Of a stretch of 12,609 bases of DNA, positions 7,526-12,609 are shown one piece after another; within the stretch, counting starts at the first letter, position 1; each line of letters starts with the position of its first letter. The stretch comes from Clostridia bacterium (lineage in GTDB: Bacteria > Bacillota_A > Clostridia > TANB77 > CAG-508), in contig JAGATI010000126.1 of assembly GCA_017621295.1 (NCBI GenBank), forward strand, positions 1 to 12,609, written 5' to 3'. The notes beneath the pieces are model-generated. The model searched no databases. It saw only the letters and a program-made list of their open reading frames with translations, and was not told where the DNA came from. A program made the translations under genes and the position numbers.

Positions 7526-7571
7526 TATATACGTTAAAATATAACATATGAAACAAAGGAAGGAAGATTTT

Positions 7572-8897
7572 ATGTTAGTTAATATATTATTTTTAGTAAT
7601 ATTAATATTATTAAATGCATATTTTGCAGCAACAGAGATTGCATTTATATCATTAAATGATACAAAAATTGAAAAAATGGCAAAGGAAGGTAATAAAAAA
7701 GCAAAGCAAATAGTAAAAATGTTAAAAAATCCAAGTAAGTTTTTAGCTACTATACAAATAGGAATTACTTTAGCAGGATTTTTATCAAGTGCTTTTGCAT
7801 CAGATACTTTTGCAGATATATTAGCTCCAATGTTAAATAAAGTGTTACCAATGATTTCTGTAGATGTATGGAGAGGTATTTCAATTATTATTATAACAAT
7901 TATATTATCATTCTTTACATTGGTTTTTGGAGAGTTGGTACCAAAAAGACTTGCAATGAAATATTATGAAAAAATATCTTTTGCAAGTATAGGTGTTATA
8001 AAAATTATTGCAACTGTTACTGCACCATTTGTAAAATTATTAACTACATCTACAAATTTAGTATCTAAAATATTTGGTGTTTCAGAAGATGATGAACAAG
8101 CTGTAACAGAAGAAGAAATAAAAATGATGATTGATGAAGGTGAAGAAAAGGGAACTATAGATGAAGAAGAAAAAGAAATGATAAATAATGTTTTTGAATT
8201 TAATGACACAACAGCAGTAGAAGTTATGACACATAGAAGAGATATATTTGCAATAGATATTGATGAAGATATTTATAAAATATTAGATAAAATAGATGAA
8301 TATAAATATAGTAGAATACCAGTATATGATGAAACAATAGATAACGTAAAAGGAATTTTGTTTGTTAAAGATATATTAAAATCATTAAGTGGAAAAAAAC
8401 AAATTAAAATAAAAAATATAATAAGAGATGCATATTTTGTACCAGAGTCTAAACCAATAAATGAGATATTTAAAGAGTTACAAAAAAACAAAAAACAAAT
8501 GGCTATAGTAGTTGATGAGTATGGTGGAACATCAGGGTTAGTTACAATGGAAGATATTTTAGAAGAATTAGTTGGAAATATTTTTGATGAGTATGATGAA
8601 GTAGAAAATGAATATGAAAAAATAGATGAAAATACATTTCTAATTAGTGGAAGTGTAGCTATATATGAACTAAAGAAAATATTAAATATAAATATTCCAG
8701 AAGGAGATTATGATACTTTATCTGGATACTTATTAGAAGAATTAGGGCGTTTACCAGAAGAAGGAGAAGAAGCAATAGTTGAAACAAAAGATGTAACATA
8801 TAAAATAGAAGAATATGAAGAAAAAAGAATAATGTGGGTGAAAGCTTGCAAAAATAACAGTGAGAAAGTTGAAGAGGAAACAAAAGAAAAAGAATAA
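7572..8897 (+). CDS. CNNM/HlyC-CorC-family transporter (DUF21, CBS pair, CorC_HlyC)
   Basis: This 441-residue inner-membrane protein belongs to the family annotated as hemolysin-like or Mg/Co efflux proteins. The N-terminal DUF21 domain (about 1-190) has several membrane segments and the motifs ATEIAFISLN, FLATIQIGITLAGFL and FGELVPKR. A tandem CBS pair follows, about 217-337, starting at VMTHRRDIFAID and including VDEYGGTSGLVTMEDILEELVG. The CorC_HlyC domain (about 345-427) completes it, ending in a charged Glu/Lys tail. Length and order are normal. ATG 7572 is preferred over ATG 7548 because AAGGAAGG at 7556-7563 precedes it and the hydrophobic N-terminus then begins at once. The family is thought to move or sense divalent cations, with CBS domains binding nucleotides. 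The substrate is not shown by the sequence. Confidence 0.92.
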   Translation: MLVNILFLVILILLNAYFAATEIAFISLNDTKIEKMAKEGNKKAKQIVKMLKNPSKFLATIQIGITLAGFLSSAFASDTFADILAPMLNKVLPMISVDVWRGISIIIITIILSFFTLVFGELVPKRLAMKYYEKISFASIGVIKIIATVTAPFVKLLTTSTNLVSKIFGVSEDDEQAVTEEEIKMMIDEGEEKGTIDEEEKEMINNVFEFNDTTAVEVMTHRRDIFAIDIDEDIYKILDKIDEYKYSRIPVYDETIDNVKGILFVKDILKSLSGKKQIKIKNIIRDAYFVPESKPINEIFKELQKNKKQMAIVVDEYGGTSGLVTMEDILEELVGNIFDEYDEVENEYEKIDENTFLISGSVAIYELKKILNINIPEGDYDTLSGYLLEELGRLPEEGEEAIVETKDVTYKIEEYEEKRIMWVKACKNNSEKVEEETKEKE

Positions 8898-8914
8898 AAG
8901 AGGGTTTGATATAG

Positions 8915-10642
8915 ATGAAGTCAAAAAATAAATTAATAATAATCTTTATAATATTGTTAGTATTATTTGTATTTTTTATTTATAAAAGTTTTGCTAAAAA
9001 TAATAAATATGAAATAAATTTTGAAGAAATAAATATAAGAGATTATTTTTTAGTTTTTGATGATAAATATGGCGTTATTGATAAAAATGGAAATATAATT
9101 ATAGAAACAGATTTTGATATGATACAAATACCAAATCCAAGTAAAGATGTTTTTGTTTGTATGAATAATTATAATGTTGAAACAGGAAATTATGAAACAA
9201 AAGTATATAATAAAAATAAAGAAGTTTTATTTAGTAAGTATGAAAGAGTTGAGGCAATTAAAAGAGAAGAAAACTTAGATAATATTCCATATGAAAAAGG
9301 TGTTTTAAAATATAAAGAAAATGGTAAATATGGTTTAATAGACTTTGATGGAAATATAATAACAAAGCCAATATATGAAAACATTGAGGCTTTAGAGTTT
9401 AAAGAGGGAATGTTAATAGTAAAAAGAGATGGCAAAACTGGAGTTATTAATATAGATGGAAAAGAAATAATTAGTATAAAATATGATTCTATTGAAGCAG
9501 ATAAATATTCCATAGATAAAGAGCATAATAAAACATCTGGATTTATTATATCTATAAAAACAGAAGAAGGATATAGATATGGTTATATTAATTATAAAGG
9601 AAAAATGATATTAAAAACAGAATATAATGAAATTGCAAGAATCAATTATATAGATGATGATGAAAATGCATATTTGGTAGCTTTTAAAAATGGACAGGCA
9701 GGTTTTTATATAAATAATAAATTAATATTAGAGCATGAATATGAGGATATGCAATTTGATAATATCAATAATTTAGTAATTGTACAAAAATCGGGAAAAC
9801 AAGGAATATCTAAATTAAATGGAGAATTAATGGTCCCTATAGAATATGACAATATAATAATAGCAGGTAATTTAATTAATGCCCAAAAGAATAATGAAGT
9901 TATTGTATTTGATAATAAAGGTCAAAAATTAAACAATAATAATTTTATAAGTATAATATCTACACAAAATAAGAATTATTCAATAAGTATAGATATGAAT
10001 GAGAATTTTGGAGTATTAGATAAAGATAATAATATATTGGTAGATAATAAATATACTTTTATAGATTATTTATTTGATGATTACTTTATTGTTCAAGATG
10101 CTACAAAATTAGGAATAATTGATATAAATGAAAATATAAAAGTGAAACTTCAATATGATGTGCTACAAAAATTAGAAGGAACAAATGTAATACAAGGAAT
10201 AAGAGACGAAACTGTAGAATTAATTGATGAAAATATGAATATTATTTCATCAAATCAAAATGGTGAAGTAGATATAACAAATAACTATATAAAAATGTAT
10301 AATTCAAAAGATATGAAGTATTTTGATTTTAACGGAAAAGAAATATCTAATATACAAGCTATAAATAATCAAAATTTATTTGCTAAAAAACAAAATAAAT
10401 CTTGGGGATTTGTTGATAAAAATGGAAATACTAAAGTGCAATATATATATGATATGGTAACAGAACTTAATGTTTATGGTTATGCAGGAGTGAAAAAAGA
10501 TGGCAAGTGGGGAATAATTGATTCGCAAGGAAATATGATTTTAGAGCCTACTTATGAAATAGAAGAAATACAGCCACAATTTATAGGAAAGTATTATAGA
10601 GTTGATTTAGGATATGGAGAGATTTTTTATATGGCAGATTAG
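8915..10642 (+). CDS. Membrane-anchored WG-repeat protein
   Basis: This 575-residue protein has an N-terminal hydrophobic segment (about 6-27), uncleaved anchor or signal, and then about ten WG-type beta repeats. Repeats begin near residues 51, 137, 173, 221, 260, 295, 364, 398, 496 and 530. Each looks like xGKxGxIDxxGNxIxxxxYDxI. Only the last two carry a literal WG (SWGFVDKNGN, KWGIIDSQGN); the others have YG, TG, QG or LG. WG repeats fold into extended beta structures that probably bind ligands or proteins, but no enzyme activity is known. It starts 17 bases after the CNNM gene, with an AGAGGG site, so the two are probably cotranscribed. The repeats are likely exposed outside the cell. Confidence 0.88.
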   Translation: MKSKNKLIIIFIILLVLFVFFIYKSFAKNNKYEINFEEINIRDYFLVFDDKYGVIDKNGNIIIETDFDMIQIPNPSKDVFVCMNNYNVETGNYETKVYNKNKEVLFSKYERVEAIKREENLDNIPYEKGVLKYKENGKYGLIDFDGNIITKPIYENIEALEFKEGMLIVKRDGKTGVINIDGKEIISIKYDSIEADKYSIDKEHNKTSGFIISIKTEEGYRYGYINYKGKMILKTEYNEIARINYIDDDENAYLVAFKNGQAGFYINNKLILEHEYEDMQFDNINNLVIVQKSGKQGISKLNGELMVPIEYDNIIIAGNLINAQKNNEVIVFDNKGQKLNNNNFISIISTQNKNYSISIDMNENFGVLDKDNNILVDNKYTFIDYLFDDYFIVQDATKLGIIDINENIKVKLQYDVLQKLEGTNVIQGIRDETVELIDENMNIISSNQNGEVDITNNYIKMYNSKDMKYFDFNGKEISNIQAINNQNLFAKKQNKSWGFVDKNGNTKVQYIYDMVTELNVYGYAGVKKDGKWGIIDSQGNMILEPTYEIEEIQPQFIGKYYRVDLGYGEIFYMAD

Positions 10643-11042
10643 TTATCTTAAAGTTTCTATTGTGTAAAGGATTTTCTAATATAGTAATGAAGTTTTAAAC
10701 ATTAGTTTTTTGCAAAAATAGTTATAATTTGTAGTTATTGTATTTAAGAGATAAGGTTACCGCATAGCTAATTGTTTAATATATACTTTTTAAAACCAAT
10801 CTTGAAGCGTGGTGGGCGAGTAGTAGGAATTAGTTTTATACCACGCAATATATAGGAGAGGAAAGTTAAAACTTGGTGCCATCGGCGATTGGTTTTAAAA
10901 AGTATATATTAAACAATTAGCTATGCTAGTATGTGCTTTTAAATAAGCTATAATATGAATAGTAAATATTAAAGATGTCTGATTTTATTCTATAATATAA
11001 ATTGCGCTAGTAAACAATAAAAAATAGAAAGGAAGAAATAAG
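10643..11042. other. Intergenic region dominated by a long hairpin element
   Basis: No gene is visible in these 400 bases. The central 165 bases (10762-10926) are a large inverted-repeat element. Downstream lie a word related to one at 7296 (10926-10967) and a TATAAT at 10991-10996 with no convincing -35 partner. This is the best candidate -10 for the following gene. Confidence 0.6.
10762..10926. repeat. 165-base hairpin element with perfect 40-bp arms and GC-rich loop
   Basis: Positions 10762-10801 (starting GCATAGCTAATTG) are the exact reverse complement of 10887-10926 (ending CAATTAGCTATGC): 40 matched pairs without a gap. The 85-base loop at 10802-10886 is about 44% GC, far above its surroundings. 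It contains its own stem, GCGTGGT at 10807-10813 with ACCACGC at 10840-10846, a Shine-Dalgarno-like AGGAGAGG at 10854-10861, and a small GCC-ATC-GGC hairpin near its end. No transposase, recombinase or reverse transcriptase is nearby. It could be a miniature inverted-repeat transposable element, a structured RNA gene, or an invertible segment. I see no clear target-site duplication. Confidence 0.7.
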
Positions 11043-12188
11043 ATGTATACTAAATTTGGAATTAGTAATGAAGTAATAAATTTGGCAGAGAAGGTAACAA
11101 AAGAAATAAATGGAGTTTTTGAGGAAATAGATAGAGTTTGTGAATTTAATTCATTAAAAGTGTTAAATGCATTTCAAAAATATAACATATCAGATATGCA
11201 TTTTGGAAGTACTACAGGATATGGATATGGAGATATAGGAAGAGATACAATAGAAAAGGTATATGCTGAAGTTTTAGGAACAGAAGATGCTGTTGTTAGA
11301 TCACAATTTATTTCAGGGACACATGCTTTAACTGTTGCGCTATTTGCTTTTTTGCGCCCAGGAGATACATTTTTAAGTATTTGTGGAAAACCATATGATA
11401 CATTAGATGAAGTAATTGGAATTACAGATAATCCAAGTTCTTTAAAGTCATTTGGAGTAAAATATGAACAAATAGATTTAATAGATAATGATTTTAACTA
11501 TGAAGCAATAGAAGAAAGAGTGAAAAAAGGTAATGTTAAATTAATAGAAATACAACGTTCTAGAGGGTATGCATTAAGAAAAAGTATTAGTTTAGAGAAA
11601 ATGGAAAAAGTAATTAAATTAATAAAAAGTGTAAACAAAGATGCTATTATAATGGTTGATAATTGTTATGGTGAATTTGTAGATAAAATAGAGCCAACAC
11701 ATTTTGGTGCAGATGTAATAGTAGGTTCATTAATAAAAAATTTAGGTGGAGGAATTGCACCAAATGGAGCATATATTGCTGGAACTAAAGAATTAGTTAA
11801 TTTGGCAGCTGAAAGATTAACTGCTCCAGGACTTGGAAAAGAAGTAGGACCAAGCTTAGGGATAAATAAATCTATTTTGCAGGGATTGTTTTTAGCCCCA
11901 AATGTAGTTGCAAGTAGCTTAAAAACGGCTGTATTTGCAAGTAAAATGCTAAAGAAATTAGGATATAAGCCAGATCCAGAATTTGATGAAAAAAGATCAG
12001 ATATTGTTCAAACAATAGAATTTGGAGACAGAGAAAAACTAATTAAATATTGTCAAGGAATTCAAATGGGCTCACCAATAGATTCAAATTCTATACCTGA
12101 GCCTTGGGATATGCCAGGATATACAGATAAGGTTATTATGGCAGCAGGAGCATTTACTCGGAGGTTCATCAATAGAATTAAGTTGTGA
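11043..12188 (+). CDS. Methionine gamma-lyase-family PLP protein (aluminium-resistance-type), frameshifted near its end
   Basis: The protein belongs to the fold-type I PLP group often labelled methionine gamma-lyase family or aluminium resistance protein. Residues 1-372 are well formed: HFGSTTGYGYGDIGRDT near 53-69, FISGTHALTVALFAFLRPGD near 89-108, Asp206 in MVDNCYGEF to contact the cofactor ring, and probable PLP lysine Lys232 in SLIKNLGGGIAPNGAYIAG. From codon 373 the frame shifts and ends after a short abnormal tail (RRFINRIKL). The expected ending continues in another frame to 12291. Restoring it gives about 416 residues, normal for the family. The start has a GGAAG-type site. A carbon-sulfur lyase role is family knowledge; the true substrate is uncertain. 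Confidence 0.85.
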   Translation: MYTKFGISNEVINLAEKVTKEINGVFEEIDRVCEFNSLKVLNAFQKYNISDMHFGSTTGYGYGDIGRDTIEKVYAEVLGTEDAVVRSQFISGTHALTVALFAFLRPGDTFLSICGKPYDTLDEVIGITDNPSSLKSFGVKYEQIDLIDNDFNYEAIEERVKKGNVKLIEIQRSRGYALRKSISLEKMEKVIKLIKSVNKDAIIMVDNCYGEFVDKIEPTHFGADVIVGSLIKNLGGGIAPNGAYIAGTKELVNLAAERLTAPGLGKEVGPSLGINKSILQGLFLAPNVVASSLKTAVFASKMLKKLGYKPDPEFDEKRSDIVQTIEFGDREKLIKYCQGIQMGSPIDSNSIPEPWDMPGYTDKVIMAAGAFTRRFINRIKL

Positions 12189-12291
12189 TGCTCCAATACG
12201 TGAGCCATATGTAGCATTTATGCAAGGTGGTTTAACATATGAATATGGTAAACTAGGTGTTATGAAAGCAATACAAAATATAATATTATAA
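12160..12291 (+). pseudogene. Out-of-frame C-terminus of the methionine gamma-lyase-family gene
   Basis: From GGA at 12160 a 43-codon frame encodes GGSSIELSCDAPIREPY, then VAFMQGGLTYEYGKLG, and ends at TAA 12289-12291. This is what the family has at its C-terminus. The joint reads ACT C GGA GGT, where ACT CAA GGA GGT (Thr-Gln-Gly-Gly) would be expected, so two bases appear to be missing after 12159. The displaced segment is intact, which points to a very recent mutation or a sequence error rather than old decay. Confidence 0.8.
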
Positions 12292-12329
12292 TTTTAGGTG
12301 CTTAATGATAATTTTTATAGGAGGAAGAT

Positions 12330-12609
12330 TTGAAAGTAGTAGTAATTGGTGGAGGACCTGCTGGTATGATGAGTGCTATTACTGCAGCTGAGAAAGGTGA
12401 TAGAGTAATACTGCTCGAAAAAATGAATGCTCTAGGAAGAAAATTATTAATTACAGGAAAAGGAAGATGTAATATAACAAGTAGTTTAGATATAAAAGAT
12501 TTTATTTCGAATGTTCCTGGAAATGGTAAGTTTTTATATAGTAGTTTTCAAAATTATACAAATAATGATATTGTTAATTTTTTGAAAAAGCAAGGAGTAC
12601 AAGTTAAAG
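12330..12609 (+). CDS. HI0933/YhiN-family FAD-binding oxidoreductase, N-terminal part
   Basis: The first 93 residues of a flavoprotein are present; the gene runs off the window. The start is TTG at 12330, placed by AGGAGG at 12319-12324 and by the immediate beginning of the Rossmann strand. The FAD-binding motif GGGPAGMMSA is at residues 7-16, the acidic end of strand two is E30, and the family signature GRKLLITGKGRCNIT is at 36-50. This signature separates the HI0933-like group from other FAD oxidoreductases. The group's physiological reaction is poorly known. It follows the methionine gamma-lyase-family gene by 38 bases after that gene's restored stop and is probably in the same operon. Confidence 0.9.
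   Translation, partial: MKVVVIGGGPAGMMSAITAAEKGDRVILLEKMNALGRKLLITGKGRCNITSSLDIKDFISNVPGNGKFLYSSFQNYTNNDIVNFLKKQGVQVK

Larger units (their letters stand above)
7190..7571. other. Intergenic region with a folded element and a promoter
   Basis: No gene is visible. The region carries the word CTAGAGTATGCTTTCAAATA at 7296-7315, a nested inverted repeat at 7341-7457, and a consensus promoter at 7497-7525. Confidence 0.6.

Noticed and set aside
9190..9513. Minus-strand 107-codon open frame inside the WG-repeat gene
   Set aside because: It is the antisense shadow of the repeat-coding sequence, with no start signal and no recognisable protein.
10807..10886. Site-specific invertible promoter inside the hairpin loop
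   Set aside because: The loop has no -35/-10 pair with usable spacing in either orientation, and no recombinase gene is in the window. I keep inversion only as a remote alternative.
10873..10920. Fifteen-codon TTG-start peptide in the loop and right arm of the hairpin element, behind AGGAGAGG
   Set aside because: The spacing is long, the start is weak, and the frame mostly encodes the inverted arm. It is more likely chance within a structured element.
10762..10926. Retron msr-msd or CRISPR-associated RNA
   Set aside because: No reverse transcriptase or Cas gene is in the window. The long perfect stem is the outermost pairing rather than an inner msd hairpin, and no repeat-spacer pattern is present.
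10927..11042. SAM riboswitch or T-box ahead of the methionine gamma-lyase-family gene
   Set aside because: No SAM-riboswitch core and no T-box sequence (AGGGTGGNACCGCG-like) can be found between the hairpin element and the start codon.

Overview
The window looks like the chromosome of a low-GC Gram-positive bacterium, most likely a clostridial gut-type Firmicute. The DNA is very AT-rich, arginine is almost always AGA, starts are preceded by strong AGGAGG-type ribosome binding sites, and the genes (OmpR/VanS-type two-component pair, class D-like sortase with a CnaB-repeat surface protein, CNNM/HlyC-CorC transporter, methionine gamma-lyase-family protein, HI0933-type flavoprotein) are typical of that group. 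There are no tRNA or rRNA genes, CRISPR arrays or transposases in the window.

Layout. (1) Positions 1-33 hold the start of a divergent minus-strand gene. (2) Positions 374-2578 encode a response regulator and a sensor histidine kinase as an operon, driven by a promoter just upstream. (3) Positions 2579-3136 form a long intergenic region dense in palindromes, with a good sigma-A promoter. (4) Positions 3137-7189 are a surface-display locus: a small membrane protein, a sortase, and a long adhesin-like protein with a signal peptide, a probable thioester domain, six CnaB/SpaA repeats and an LPRTG motif. The adhesin gene is broken by an in-frame TAA at 6842. Its detached tail ends one residue after LPRTG, with no membrane anchor. 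(5) Positions 7190-7571 form an intergenic region with a nested inverted repeat, followed by a perfect-consensus promoter. (6) Positions 7572-10642 encode a CNNM/CorC-type membrane protein and a membrane-anchored WG-repeat protein, probably one operon. (7) Positions 10643-11042 are an intergenic region dominated by a 165-nt element: two perfect 40-bp inverted arms around an 85-nt GC-rich, internally structured loop. (8) Positions 11043-12291 encode a PLP-dependent methionine gamma-lyase-family protein whose C-terminus is displaced by an apparent 2-nt deletion. (9) From 12330 to the window edge is the start of a HI0933/YhiN-family FAD protein.

How the genes may work together. The sortase and its small membrane partner sit directly upstream of the LPXTG protein and almost certainly serve it. 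The neighbouring two-component system could control the surface locus, but that is inference from position only. The two disrupted genes may reflect real decay or assembly error; raw reads would decide. The most unusual non-coding item is the 40-bp-arm hairpin element at 10762-10926. A second, more diverged folded element at 7341-7457 shares flanking words with it and may be a relative.
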